Notes: generated by a model from the letters alone, not told the origin. A stretch of DNA of 64,000 nucleotides from Paramacrobiotus metropolitanus (GCF_019649055.1 NW_026570507.1:1-64000), one strand, 5' to 3'. Counted from the first letter of the stretch, positions 27,445-40,023 are shown. Program-made: numbers and translations.

Positions 27445-27455
27445 CTCTGCTACCA
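27445..27455 (-). promoter_or_regulatory. Element A primer-binding site (initiator-Met-like)
   Basis: The minus strand reads TGGTAGCAGAG, which is the complement of the last 11 bases of animal initiator tRNA-Met (CTCTGCTACCA). Five bases (TTATA) separate it from the LTR end at 27461. Element C has the same first nine bases at its primer site. Confidence 0.8.
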
Positions 27456-27460
27456 TATAA

Positions 27461-27797
27461 TGTGAGGCTCTGGAAGAGCTCAGGACAGAGATCCTCACTG
27501 ACAGGATCCTGCGTTGTGTGAAATGCTATCAGTACTGGATAAATGCACAACGCACGGCATCCACTAGCATGAACACACTTTATTGAGTGAAATCCAGATT
27601 CTCACTCGACTAACTGAACAACTCCATGAACAACTGGCAAATCTGCCAAGCGAAGAGCCAAATCCATGCTCATCGCAGCGCACATAGGCGCGCCCACACA
27701 AGGCACATACAACCAATCAGAAGAGACACAACACAGACACGTCATCCGCTTAACGCCACAGGCGTGAGGGTGTACGTGAGTGCAGCCATGGCTCACA
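27461..27797 (-). repeat. Element A 5' LTR
   Basis: The 337-bp LTR is bounded by TGTGAG and CTCACA, a 6-bp terminal inverted repeat. The inner end sits next to the primer site. On the minus strand AATAAA lies at 27579-27584, about 120 bp before the LTR 3' end, as expected for the R region. The partner LTR is outside the window, so the boundaries rest on end structure and primer-site position only. Confidence 0.75.
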
Positions 27798-27898
27798 TAC
27801 TAATTGTACACAATAATGCGCACAGAATTCTATAGATGTACTACGATTTGCACTGTACGCATGCTGAAGTAAAATAAGATCAAATTTACCAGCAAGCA

Positions 27899-30800
27899 AT
27901 GGCAAATATTTACGCTGGGGATTTCCAACGCAAGCGTAGTACGGGAAGTTCCATAACGTACCGCGTTGCAGTTTTTAAGGATGTGGAAGCGGAAATCTCA
28001 AGGAGAATAGACGAAAATGAATTACCGCTGTGCGGTCCTGTAGCGGATGCCTATTTTGCAGTTTCCGGGTTTGAAAATCTTACGCAAGAGCTTCCGTTGC
28101 CTACGGCGGCAGAAGTCACGGTAATACCATCGCAGCGTGCCGATGCAAGAAATGAAATGAAGGAATTAAGAAGGCTGTTGCAACCTTTGGTAAATTCATC
28201 GAAGGACGGAAACGAGCATGTTCAGAAGTATTACGGCGTTAGATTCAGGGCGGGGACGGCGGGATTTTCTGGTGCAAGTTATATTCTAACGGAGGAGTGC
28301 AAAGGTAAACGATTTCAAACAATGTACATACAATCCGTATTATGGTCATAAGAGGAGTTCGCTCTGCCCGCGTCATTTTGGTCCACCGCACGGTACGCAA
28401 TCTCTGGACACTCAATGGCATAAAACAATGCAAAGAACTGTGCTTGGGAATGCGGGAAAGCGAACGGATTTTTCCGTGCTGGTGGATGAATTTGGCACAT
28501 TATGCCAATCTACCCAATACAAAATTAATACCATTTGGTACTACGCACGCGTTGTTTGCCAGACCAGAAGCAGTGTTTTTTTGGCACTAGAGGCTACAGA
28601 TAGAATGCAATTGCATTTTCTGCAGTTAAAAAATCTTGTTAAAAACATACTAAAATGCTGACGAGGCCGTTGTTGGTCGGTCCGGCAGAGAGCGTCGGCA
28701 AAGTTCCGAAACAAATTATAGGCCCTTATATACAGACTTACGTTCTCCGTACGCACGTTGTAGCTTCTTTTTCTTGAACAGACCAATCTGAAGTCCGAAT
28801 GTACCAATTTAAACGATCGTTCATAAGTGCCTAATACCAATTTTAGCTGGTATAAACTAAAAACTGTCTTAGGTTCTAAATGCTGCAGTTTTTAGGTGTG
28901 CCCCTGGACGAGTTTATGCGCCAATCAGGCCGAGCACCGACAGAATACGCAGTTGTCCGATACGCGGCACAAATACTGGAGGGTCTGCAGTTTCTTCACG
29001 ACAACCAGATCATTCATCAGGATATCAGAGGAGCGAACATTATCGTCTCACCCAATGGAAAAACTTTGAAGATCACCGGCCTAACCGTGGCCAAGCATTT
29101 TAGTGGATCATCCACACCGCCACGCTTTGTCGAAAACGCAACGGGCACGGTACCGTTTGTGTCACCCGAAATGGCAGCACTGTCGGTTTTCTCACCCAAC
29201 CACGCAACTCACGTTGGTCGGAAGACCGATATCTGGAGTCTGGGCTGCGTTATGGTACAAATATTAAACCAAGGTCAACCTCCTCTTTTTACCGATGGCG
29301 AGAACGAAAGGAGGGACGCGCGGGAACCGCAACGCCCGTTGAACTTCAAAGAAATGCATTGTTTGTTCAAGATGGGATGCAGACCACGCTTTACACTGGG
29401 CAAAGCAAGTTTGCTTAAGCCAGTCGTTGTTGGCTGCTTGGCTACGGACCCGGACAGGCGGTTTCCTGCTGCCCAACTGGTCCATCTTATCCAGGAGTCA
29501 TACTATTTTCTGTTCTGCAAAATTAATCCTGGTAAACCACAGATTGAAAAGCAACGGTTTAAGGTGGAGCGTTACAATCTGGAACGGGCAACGAATGAAC
29601 CAATCCAACCGCTGCCTGTAGTGTCGGCTAGCCGATCGATAACTCGCCACTGGAAAGACGCTAATATCGATGAGCTACTTAAAAAAGTGACGCTTCCTGA
29701 AATGATTGCAAACAGAAAACAACCGGGTTCGGCTTCGATTATATCGCCGGCTAAGGAAGATCAGACCCAGCAGCAAGCGTTACTGGAAAATAAATATAAA
29801 GTATTCAAAATCCTGATTAAAAAGATTGGGCCTCAGACAAAACATATTATGCATCGCTATGCGGTGAAGCCGGAGGATCCCACAACTGAGCTACGAATCT
29901 TCACAGAAAGCGAAAGTAAGAACATGGTGTAATATTCTGGCCTACCTGTTAGCTGTTCTGCTGTCGCTTGCTGCATGTCATGGTGTTAAAATCTGATTTA
30001 GGTAAGCAAAGACAGCAAGATGAGGGTTGTAGGTAGTAAGGTACATTGTAGGGCACAGCTGCGTCAGTCAAAAAACGAAATCTTTCTTTTATGCCTGCCG
30101 CCGACAGACACAGAATGTTCGGCCGGAACTGTGCTCAGACAATACAGTTTCGCAGTACGCCCGAAATGTCTCGGAGCATTATATTTTGTCAACAAAAATT
30201 TGTCACAAGAGGCAAACATTTATAACTGAATAAACAATTTTTTAATTCGTTTTACTTAAAATTGAACTCACCTACAGTACGTAGATGGGAGGAGCTGTCA
30301 CCCCGTCACAAAAAATCTAGTGCAGAAAAAAACAGCGATTAATTTATTTTTCTAACCGGGTTTTATAGACTGCATAATGCAACTGAATAATATTCAAGCA
30401 AATTTGAATTTATAAACAAAAAAGATTGCACATAAATTTAAAGTTTTATTAGTTGCAAAATAATGATGACAGCCTAGAGCATAATTACACTCTGGCAAGA
30501 CAAAAGAGTATGTATTGCGCAAGACATGCAGTGTACGATATTTAGGAAAGCCAGTGGCAAGCTACTCGCACTCTGTAAGGCCCTGCTGGACTTGCCGGTT
30601 ACTCGAGAGTGTCGAAGGCAATCTTCGGCGTTAAAACTGAGCGCTGAAAATTGTTATTTATAAGTGGTATGCAACTGTCGGCACTGCGACTTTTTTAACA
30701 CCAGTAAACCTCCGTCGATACGTAAATTTTGTATGCGTTGACTTTGTAGGCTGCTACACGCTTTTGTCGAAACTGATAACGAATCCCCGATTTGTACCTG

Positions 30801-31486
30801 CAATGATTCCTGATTTCACTGGACAGATATTAGAGGGACTCTCCGTGTTACACCAATATGGCATTATTCATAAGGATATCCGCTGCAGCAATATCTGCGT
30901 GGACGAGAGTGACAAATGTCATAACATCGTAAAGATTACCCATTTCGAGAAGGCGTCGTATCATCGCTGGGACTCTACTCTGGGTACGTCGATAAAATAT
31001 CCCGAAGGTTCGTCGCAATTTTCATCGAAAGAAATGTAGGAGCTCTTAGCTTTCGATGACAGTCGGGGGACGGTTACGGTTGGACCGGCAACAGATGTTT
31101 TCAGTTTGGGTTGTACGGTGATAGAAATGTATACACGAAAGGTACCAAAATGGGTGTACGAAGAGAATGGAGATTCGAGACCGTACGACTTTTCGGAGGG
31201 CGACAGAACAGAAGGGGAATTCATTCGGAATTTATTTAAACTGTGGCACTACAATGCCATGCCGGATGTCAGTTCTATTTTCGACCTAAAAGAACCGCAT
31301 GTTGCCAAGAAGGCCCAAGACTTCGTGCGGGTTTGTTTTGCGCCATCTAGCAAACGACCATCATGTGAACTGTTAAAATGGCATCCGTTTATCAGCGGCA
31401 AAAAAGATAACCAAAAACCTGATGCTGCAATGAACGATGGGGATGATAAAGGTCTTGCAGTGCCTTCGGACTCCACTTGCCAATGA
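27899..31486 (+). CDS. Dual pseudokinase gene 1 (three exons, in-frame TAG in exon 3)
   Basis: Exons are 27899-28304, 28896-29915 and 30750-31486. All introns are GT..AG and phase 1, and the frames agree through all three (721 codons). Domain 1 has a degenerate N-lobe, then a hinge (YILTEEC) and MAP3K-like C-lobe (QILEGLQFLHDNQIIHQDIRG), SPEM and DIWSLGC. Its HRD is HQD and DFG is replaced by TGL. Domain 2 has hinge FTESE, GIIHKDIRCSN, FSLGC, with DFG replaced by THF. Both therefore look like pseudokinases and probably act as scaffolds or regulators. A TAG at 31037-31039 just after the activation segment of domain 2 would truncate the product to 571 residues. Paralogues follow downstream. Confidence 0.75.
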
Positions 31487-32244
31487 TTTCGATTGGTGGT
31501 GTTTTTTCAGACGGAACTGAGCGAACCATCTGTTAAAGCGGACTAAATAATTATGTTATACGGCTATTTTGATTAAAGTTCAGTTTCAGTTTATTATCGC
31601 ATTTAAGTTATCTGGCCTTTTAGTGGCTGCTGCCCAAAGAGTAACGCTTTAGAAAGCCGCTACAGAAAAAACTGCGGAAAATGAACAGGCAGGCGAAAAT
31701 GGCTATGCAAATGCGTGTGTACTCTTTAATACGTGCGGGAATTGTGGACTGAGTCTATGCATGGAGCCCTTCGGCAGACGCTTGTAAATCCAATTTGCAC
31801 GCTGTCCGCTTCGATACATCGTTATTATAATTAGGTCTGTAATGTTTGCGGCAAAGCACGCGCGAAAGTATTATACTGTATCCCCGATATAGTATAACTG
31901 TACAGTATTAATACTTGTCGTTGCTCATGACCCATCGGTCGGACTTTTCGTAACATTTTCGTGTTGAAAAGAGCGCCATAAAAACGAAAACGATTTTTAA
32001 AATACGAAAAGTGCGTTTTATTTGGGTATCACGCGAAAATGATACGAAACCTCACGAAAGGCTGTTGCGTTGATAATTCTGCTTTTGGACAAATTTTCGC
32101 TGACAGATTATAATGGCGATCGATGACTTCTAAAACCTAAAAAATGCAGCAGACATCACATTCGTATGAAAGCGGTTGGCATAATTTTTGTACTGACAAA
32201 CATTGTGCAAACAAAATGAGCAAAAAACAAAAAAGGTGCATTTA
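31487..32244. other. Intergenic, convergent 3' ends of two kinase genes
   Basis: No coding signal seen. AT-rich with scattered CGAAAA words. The minus strand has an AATAAA near 32012, a possible polyadenylation signal for the minus-strand gene. Confidence 0.4.
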
Positions 32245-35047
32245 TCAAGCGTAGTTGCTCCAGTACTCCGCGACATCACCGCGAAGGTGCCCACCCCTAC
32301 GATTAGCAAGATATTCGGCAGTATCCGGTCCAGTTATCGGCAGACTTCCGCTTTCCATATCCTGAAGAAGCTTGGCCGCAGATGGTCGCTCCAGAGGATC
32401 AAACTGCAAGCAGGTTGTAATGAATTCCTGGATATTTGACGGTATCCAATCGTAAATACGAGGCAGCTTCCTGTTCGCGCTGTTCAGATGATATAGAACC
32501 GCCATTTCCAATATCACGGGGTCATTTTTTGCGCCTGTATAGAGCGGTGGCGCGCCGGTAATCAGATGCAGTAGGACGCATCCCAGACTCCAAATGTCAC
32601 ATTTTCTACCCACGTGTGGACCTTCTTTTTCGAAACTAACCATTTCCGGTGCCGCAAACCGTCCATCCTCACCTGGTCGAGCGGTGAGTTCATGTTGCTC
32701 AGTCAGATCAGCTCCCAACTGCCGCATATGCTGGAAACCGCCGATTTTGATGGTACCCGTGAATCCCGTTTTACTGAAGAAGATGACGCCGCTGTCAAGG
32801 TTACGATGAACGATGCGGTGAGCATGCAGGTAACCCAGTCCTTGAAGCAGTTCGTGTACGAATTTGGCGACAAAACGAACAGGCAGTCGAAGGCCAGCAA
32901 CGCCCTTCAGTGAGCCTCCTACAAAGCAGTTGTCACATATTGATCCGCTCAATAACTGGCGCCAGTAATTTCCATAATTCAAATACTTCCGTAAATGAAA
33001 TTTGAATTTAACGGAACTGGAATATGCTTACGTATGCAATATCGTTGCTAATTCATCGTACTGGAATGGAAAACCTCGCCATCTGCTTGTAGCGATTTCC
33101 TGTGCGCACCGTACCTGGACAGTGCTCTGTAATAACTTGAAATTCCACCGGCAACCGGGCATTTTGTTCATACAGAAAATCACACCCGTAATGCTTGACA
33201 ATATTGTTATTCCCTTCCTGCAGTGCACGTATCTTGTAAACTTCGGCCCATTTCCGTGTTTGCTCATCTGCACTGGCTTCCATATCCAGTGCATCAATTA
33301 CTTTACCAAAGGATTTTGTCAGCAAATCACGCTCCGCCTTCGTGTCTCTCGCTTCAGTGCGTTCTACTCGAAAGCGCCAGATATCCACATATATCGGTTC
33401 ACGGTTAGGAGAATCTTGATATCTCATTTCGCCCTGCTCATGGGGCATATGCGTATCATTGCTTCTAAGAAACGGATGGTTTTGAGTGTTAGTTATAATA
33501 ACTGGCTCTTTAAAGGGCAACGTCTGGTGGTAATGCGTTGCATCCATGGCAAACAGGGCCTCTCATGATTTCGTAAGATCTAGGAACGGGTGATCGCTCA
33601 GCTGCTCTAAACTCCATCGCTTCTCTGGATTCAGCTCCAAGCAGTGGCCAAGAAAGTCCTCGCATGCGCATGGAATTGTTCCCACTAGACTGATCTCCGG
33701 CCCGATAACGAGTCCTTTTTGCTTACCGGCGTCTTTATATAATGCCTTCAGCTCCGGTAGCAGAGATTTTTTCAGTGGCAAATATTGGACACCGCGTTTG
33801 AGCCGCCCGTCCCGCAGTAGTGTTAGTGGTCGACCAAAGTTGATAAGCTGAATGGCCAAGCAGCCGAGCGCCCACGCATCAACTTTGCTGGTGTCGTCGG
33901 CTAATTCCGGTAAAGCTGCAACGCCTTCCGGCGGGATGCACGCCACATTGGGTGAGCCGTCGTCGGTCCATTTCGTCCACAGCGCCTTTAAATCCTTCTC
34001 TTCGCCGAGAGTAACTTTTAAGCTCCCGTTGAACTTGACATTATCCCAAAAGATTCCTCCGTAGCACGGTGGCTTTGCGCTTGCAGCTTTCAGTATAGCG
34101 CAAAGCTTCTGACGGGTGGTTTGCAGTTGGTCGTCTAAAAACCAAATAATTTTCGAACGATTTCACAGAAATAGAAGAACTTTTTTTAACAAGCGTGCGC
34201 GAGTCTATTAAAATTATTGTTTACGCATAATTGAAGGAACTCAAAACTATCCCATACTCGAATCAAATCTGCAAATACTGCAGCCTAATATTACGGATGT
34301 GATACACAAAACCCAATGGGTATCGCTAATCTTTACGATATTTTACTGCCTTAAGGCCATGGCTATTTTGGCTTTAATGCTAAAATGGCATTTTCCGTAA
34401 AAACTAATGACGAATCAAAGGCGTGCAATAAAAGATTAAACCACCTTCTGCCATCGTGATTCACCGCTTAGTGATTCCAACAGGATGTCAACATACTGGG
34501 AAATGGGATCAAGGAGCAATGTTAGATTACAGCGTGACACTCCTTGCAGCTGATGGTAGGAACGCTTAGTTCCACGAATGGGACGAGAAAACAGCCTGTG
34601 ACTGTGTTTCCGCTTCCTGTTTATATGATTGTATCCGTCGGTGTTGGGCAGTATGGTTCGTACTGGTATGGCAGTACGAGATCTGTTCCAATGCAGCCTT
34701 ATCGATAGTAAATACAGAGAATGTTTACCAAGCCCGATAAACCGATAAACTTCCTGAGCTTTAATAATAGTGGTGGCACTGGCTGAGCGTATAATCATGT
34801 ACACGGTACAAGTATAATTATTAGGCTCTATGTGAATAATTTGTGAAGTACCGCCGTTGCCGGTTCGTACAACTGTGCTTGCTAATACATGACTGTTTAA
34901 ATGCACCGTTCGCGGCGCCGCTGTATCGCTCGGGGCTTGAGTACAGCTGCATTCTTTTAGCGCGTCCAGGTCAGAGGTTATGATATTTATTGAATGTGAC
35001 TGTGAGTACTCGTTCAACAAGAGTTCTGCGTGTTGCTTACTTGGCAG
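32245..35047 (-). CDS. Dual pseudokinase gene 2 (5' incomplete, in-frame TGA between domains)
   Basis: Exons inferred on the minus strand: 34729 to about 35047 (no ATG in frame, so a further upstream exon is likely), 33115-34134 and 32245-32918. Introns are 34135-34728 and 32919-33114, both phase 1, at the hinge of domain 1 and of domain 2. Domain 1: the catalytic loop is replaced by GGIFWDNVKF and DFG by TLG; PPEG and DAWALGC are kept. Domain 2: hinge VITEHCPGGSL, IVHRNLDSG (HRN in place of HRD), GGF for DFG, APEM, DIWSLGC and the final helix RPSAAKLL. Neither domain keeps the catalytic aspartates, so pseudokinase. A TGA at 33563-33565 lies between the domains in the same frame. Either it splits the gene, or two genes sit 15 bases apart. 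Confidence 0.7.
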
Positions 35048-35524
35048 TTAACGCACTGGCCGTACAAACATTCACTGCGCGCGGCACTACGAAAATTTAC
35101 TGCATGTGCTGATTGTGCTGTCAGTTTGTGCTGCATTTATGATTTCGAAAAGCGATATACGCTACTTTAGTCATGAGATGGGTTTGGTAAACTGAATAAT
35201 AACGATATTTATCAGCTTCTACATACCCCTTTTGTACGGTAATCATACAAGTGCATATTTGGACGATAGGAATATATAAATGTACGAGGTATATTAGTTT
35301 TTTTATCGCTTAGTTTAGGCTGGTACAGATAGTGATATCATAATTTGGACAAAAAATAGTGTTGTTATTGTCTGAAGCTTTCTTGTTTAGAAATATTTCA
35401 GAGCTGAAATGTATCTGAATCAGCTGTACATATGGACTATTGCTCCTGGATAACGCACACCGACAGCCATAATATAAATTTTTCGAAAAACCGTTTTCGG
35501 AAGTGATTTTGCACACGGGAGAAA
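35048..35524. other. Intergenic between divergent kinase genes
   Basis: The region is about 480 bp and AT-rich, between a minus-strand and a plus-strand kinase gene. It may hold a shared promoter and the missing first exon of the minus-strand gene. I see no clear TATA box or ORF. Confidence 0.4.
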
Positions 35525-36692
35525 ATGGATAGTATAGCAGAACGTACCTCCGGTTCTTGGGGAATTATGCTAAACAGCATGGAGCATCAGAATTTGGAGC
35601 TCGCCCGTTATAATATGCAAAAACGCACGGCAGAGGAGAGATATGCAGAAGACATTCCTCTGCACAACAGTTTCGGCAACAGAAGCATAGTATTAGAGGA
35701 TCCCCAAGAAAAGCAGAATAAACTGAAAGCGTTGGAAGGCAAACTCATTCATCCTGATAACTTTGAAGGAGCTAAAGACGCCTCTGCCTGCATTGTTTCG
35801 TCGCTAGACGCGCAACGGTTAGAAATGATTAAGGATAAGCAGGATGTTGCTGAGGTACTGGCCGGGATCACATCAAAGACGAAGCATATCCTTAAGCATC
35901 TTAAACCGGTTTACTTAGACCCCATTGAGGAGCTGGTCATTCTTACCGAAAGCGAGAGTAAGCGAAGATTTCTTGTGAAGATACGAGTATTCTTTGTGAA
36001 CCGAACTAAAATAAAAGCATCTGTACAAGAACCCTCGATTTCTTTTCAGGGGACTTTCATCCGTTATCCGCGATGTTAGTGACCAGAGAGTTCCGGATAA
36101 CGTTGGTACCGACATTCACGAAACAGATTGTAAGCGGTCTGCGCATGATACACGAATACGGTATCGTGCATAAGGATATCCGGTGCTCGAATATCCTTGT
36201 GCAAAGACACCAAACAGAAGGAACTACAAACTTCACACTGAAAATGCCCACTTTGAAAAAGCTTCACGTTGTAATCGGGAATCAGGATATAATATAGCGA
36301 TCCCCGAAGGTTCGTCACAGTTTGCTTCACCGGAAATGCAGCAGTTGGTGTTCGGTGCGGACAGTTCGACAATTCCAGTGGACACAGCGACGGATATTTT
36401 CAGCCTCGGCTGCACCATCATTGAGATGGTAGAACGCCGTCCACCGTGCTGGGTATACGAGCAGGACGGCCAGATGATGCAGTATAACTTCAGGGTAGAA
36501 CGTACTTTAACGGATTTCCTTGTTAATCTGGGCACGTTACTGAGATGTGAAGCCCAACCGGATGCCAGTTTTCTGGAGCAATTTCCCAGCGCCTCCGATT
36601 TTGTTGCGGCATGCCTAATGCGATTGCCGGCTGACAGACCGACATGCAAACAACTAGAAAATCATACACTAATTACGGGACTGCAAATGTGA
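35525..36692 (+). pseudogene. Kinase paralogue 3, single domain, frameshifted
   Basis: Exons are 35525-35957 and 36050-36692. The 92-bp intron is GT..AG, phase 1, at the hinge (LTESE), the same place as in domain 2 of gene 1. Only the second kinase domain is present: N-lobe end TKHILKHLKP, HEYGIVHKDIRCSN, HFEKAS in place of DFG, SSQFASPEM, DIFSLGC and a C-lobe to ITGLQM. A one-base loss near 36243-36248, beside an AAAA run, throws the frame off just before HFEKAS. It could be a real lesion or an assembly slip in a homopolymer. The first domain found in its neighbours is missing, which suggests a partial duplication. Confidence 0.7.
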
Positions 36693-37208
36693 TTTACTGT
36701 ACGCTACGGTCAGTAGATTGATTCCATTGGAAACTGAACACGCCGCTTCCCGGAAGAAACCAATCTGCAACATATTAATTTTGAAAACACCGCACGCCAC
36801 ATCGATGCTTTACAAGCGACGGTATCATCTGGCACCTAATCGTTGGCTGACAGTGACTGAAACTTTACGTCAGCAGAATCTGATATGAATTTATCGTTTC
36901 ATTCTAAGAACGGGAATGACTGGGAATGACTTTTTTAGACTGCTGTATTGAATATCTCTTGTTTAGCGCACACAGATTCATTCATCGTCAGTAAACAAAG
37001 AGTTCTTATTGTTATTCTTAGCAGTTCCACTGTTAACTACAAACCCATCAGGGGGTAGCTTATGTTAAAAACATGCATAGTTATTGAAAGCTGACCATGG
37101 CTTTTTTATCATAAATTTATGGATGTTTTTGTCGGGTTTACGTACGCGCGTCGGGTATATAGTCGACTGTTGTGAAACTGTTGTGAAAGCGCTGGTTTTC
37201 CTTGTGAG
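36693..37208. other. Intergenic
   Basis: I see no gene or repeat here. The stretch separates the kinase paralogue from a LINE-derived tail. Confidence 0.35.
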
Positions 37209-37658
37209 ATGGAACCGAACGGCTTGTCATCAACCACCGCAAAGAGACCGGACGGGATGACACTGATACCAGTTAGACAAGGAAAACCGATCGTTTGGGA
37301 TGTAACCAGCTGGTGTACGGTTGCTGACTCTCATGTCACTGGAAGCTCCAAGAAATGTGGCAGCGTAGCCCAGCTGGCTGAAAATGCGAAACGTGGAAAG
37401 TATTCGTTTTTGGAATACGGATACCTTTTCTACCCTCTAGTAATGGAGACCCTTGGAGTATTTGGTCCGGCTTTAAGTGAATTTTTACATTTTATGGGTC
37501 GTAAAATTCGGGATTTGACAGGAGAAGCGCGTTCTACTGCTTTCCTTAAGCAGCGATTCAGCCTTGCTGTTGTCAAAGGAAATGCTACGGCTGTTTTGAG
37601 TACGTTACCTTTTAACCTGAGGGAGGACCGGGAATTTGGTTGTTTATTTAATGTTTAA
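37209..37658 (+). pseudogene. LINE-associated C-terminal ORF fragment
   Basis: The ORF has 149 codons. The block GKPIVWDVTSWCTVADSH, then KRGKYSFLEYGYLFYPLVMETLG, GPALSEFLHFMGRKI, FLKQRFSLAVVKGNATAVLSTLP, resembles the segment found after the reverse transcriptase in many animal non-LTR retrotransposons and their relics. I recognise it from that family context, not from a search. No RT motifs lie upstream, so this is a 5'-truncated remnant that kept an open frame. An ATG is present at its start; whether it is expressed is unknown. Confidence 0.6.
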
Positions 37659-38818
37659 ATTCTGACGATTAAGTAGGGTGTCAGCGCATGCATCTTTTGT
37701 TATTTGGGTGGCTATTGCCAATAAAGTACTATAGTCGACTAGATATGCATACTGTACATCCAATAAAATTGGCCTGTCAGTTTGAAGGTTTCTCGTTCCG
37801 TGGCACTGTGCATAGGCGTATATCATAATAATTATCAAAGCAGCGTCCGGGACGTTTTCTGTTCTCCAACCCACGTAGAAAAGATTCTCTCGAAGTGTCG
37901 CTTTCTTTTTTTCCATTCGCTGGTTCGTTACGTACTTCCTGGCAGCATACGTGCTTTAATTAATTCGTTAGGTACTTCCTGAATACTGGCAATGTTACAG
38001 AAAAACTTCCAAGCTGTTAAGAAGGCTTGGTAAGTTACTAAGTTGTAGGCTTTAATATTTTGACCCCTTTGATGTCTGTTTGCTGACGTATCAAACAATC
38101 AACGTCGTTTGGACTGCAGGTTTGCATGGGAGCCAATCTGGCTCCTGATTACCCAGGCGAACTTTAGTGCCAGCCACCCGTCCGCCCACTTCAGTCGATT
38201 TCGTATGTCAAGAAAAAGGGGATTGCTATCTGTACTGCTGTATTTTGTATGAATGCGCCGGCACCCGTATTAATAAACAAGTTTTCTTGTCCGCTGATTT
38301 ATGACAATAAGCCTATCGTACAGCAACTTAATGCAACTTCCTGCTTCGTTTTTGTCGTCAATGCTAGTGCAAAACCCCCATGCACGTTGTATTAAGTAAT
38401 TTTGTGTTTCATCAGTTTTACACTTAAGCAACTCGGTCTGGACTTTGTGCCAGCTGTATGTTTTGCAAAATGTAGCACACACGTTTCACACAAATTATTG
38501 ACTTTTACGTTACGATGCCGCATTTCTTCCTGAACTGATACCGCATCTGGCATCCAGGAAACATACTGTCGTTGGAAATTGCCAATGTCCATGCACTGGC
38601 TCAGCAGTTAGAATTATCTGTTAATATTAACCGAATATACCTCAAATTTAAATCGATATTTGATATTCCGTCCGTTTTTTGTGCAGGATTGCGCAATGCC
38701 TTTCAAAACCGTAGATCGAATACACGCCAGTAGTTTACATTCCAGAATGCATTAGAAATAAACCAGTCAAACTAAACAAAACTTGTCGATAAATTGTCAA
38801 TAAATTGAAGTCAACCTA
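37659..38818. other. Intergenic, no supported gene
   Basis: Short ORFs on the minus strand (38270-38592) have unremarkable composition and no splice support. The rest is AT-rich. Nothing else stands out. Confidence 0.35.
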
Positions 38819-39385
38819 ATGATTAGTTACAGGAAGCATTGACTTGCACATAAACTGCAGTATCAAATTGCATAATATATTATAACTGGTTCGATCTACG
38901 GTTTTTTAATTCTTGAGTGGGTAATGCTGGCGTAGTGATTTGACTCGTGACTGTTATGTCGCGACGTAAAAGTAATAAAGAACACCTATTTTATAACTGG
39001 ATGCATAAACAAAAACATTTATGTAATTATATTTTGCGACAGGGTTGCTAGAATGTTAAATCATTCTGTTATTACGTTCTGTTATTATCTTTGGAAAGTA
39101 ATGTGTACTACCCGAGTAGTAAATGTTAAGCGGTCCGATCACGTCTTATCATTCTGTAGACCATAACCTGTTGCATATTAGGGGGAGTTCTACAGAAACC
39201 AGTTCTGCTGTTATAACCGCTTGCGAGCAGTTTTTACTCGCCAAACAAAAACCACTGTCATGAGTTATGAAGCGATCATTCGGCAATTTCTCGGAGAGAA
39301 AAAATTTGCGAAAGCGCGACTGACCAAAAGACAAAACAAATAACAAGGACCCGGTAACTGCCATTGGTATAAAAACATCAGCTTT
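38819..39385 (+). repeat. Duplicated promoter block, copy 1 (orphan)
   Basis: Diverged but clearly similar to 40024-40455. Shared words include GTTACAGGAAGCATTG, TAAATCATTCTGTT, TTCTACAGAAACC, TTGCGAGCA, GAGTTATGAA, and the terminal TATAAAA box (39368). Copy 1 runs straight into a kinase fragment instead of a gene start, the switch being near GTTGAC. Confidence 0.65.
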
Positions 39386-39727
39386 GTTGACGTGTTTAGT
39401 CTGGGCTGCACTATTATCGAAATGTAAACGGGAGTGCCACCTGTTTGGGAATACGGAAATAAGCAAGAGCACGAGTACCGTTTTGGAAGGACCCCTCAGA
39501 GAGATGAAACGGAATTCATTAACCACCTGTATAAGCTGAAGCAGTTTAAGGCCATTTCCAGGGTCACCGGTATTCCGGAAATCCCAGACGCCGCGCAGCA
39601 GTTTGTACAGAAATGCCAAGCTCCAGCGGACCAGAGACTACCTGGACAGCAATTTCAGGTGCACCCGTTCGTCTCCAGTATGGTGCAGAGAGTGCAGCTA
39701 TCTTACGCTTCAAGTATTTACTCGTAG
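39386..39727 (+). pseudogene. Kinase C-lobe fragment (paralogue 4)
   Basis: It starts abruptly in the DVFSLGCTIIEM block of the second kinase domain, has a TAA immediately after it (39424-39426), then continues in the same frame with PPVWEYGN and a C-terminal helix region similar to the paralogues at 31.1-31.5 and 36.4-36.7 kb. Everything before the DxFxxG motif is missing, so it is a dead fragment placed behind the duplicated promoter block. Confidence 0.75.
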
Positions 39728-40023
39728 TTGCGCAGCAGTTAAGGTTCTGGACTCTATTCTGCGAACTGGAGTAAATTGAATGCCACACTGGGTTTTCTGT
39801 CAACGCTGTAATTATACGATGCACAATTTTCTGTGTCTTAAACAGCAGCCTGTCTAATTATGTATAGCTTCTCATTTTGTAGTCGAGCACGGAATTGTGT
39901 GAGAATGATTTTGTAAATCGCCCGATTTCGTTTCTTCTCGATACCGGAATATATTACCGGCATTAACAGGCATTTTGATTGTCTTACGCTGTTTTTTATC
40001 GGCTTGTCTATCCCCCATTTATC

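Larger units (their letters stand above)
1..27797 (-). mobile_element. Gypsy-type LTR retrotransposon A (3' end off window; carries nested element B)
   Basis: The order on the minus strand is 5' LTR (27461-27797), primer site, a 1.6 kb leader, gag, a repeat-rich short ORF, protease, RT-RNase H-integrase, then a long extra ORF. This RT-RH-IN order is that of Ty3/Gypsy elements. The 3' LTR is beyond base 1, so neither its age from LTR divergence nor its target duplication can be read here. Gag is split by element B (12835-23567). Pol is interrupted by an in-frame TAA (4226-4228) and further frame changes, so this copy is probably not autonomous. Its pol is clearly related by eye to that of element C at 48.7-62.3 kb. 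Confidence 0.9.
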
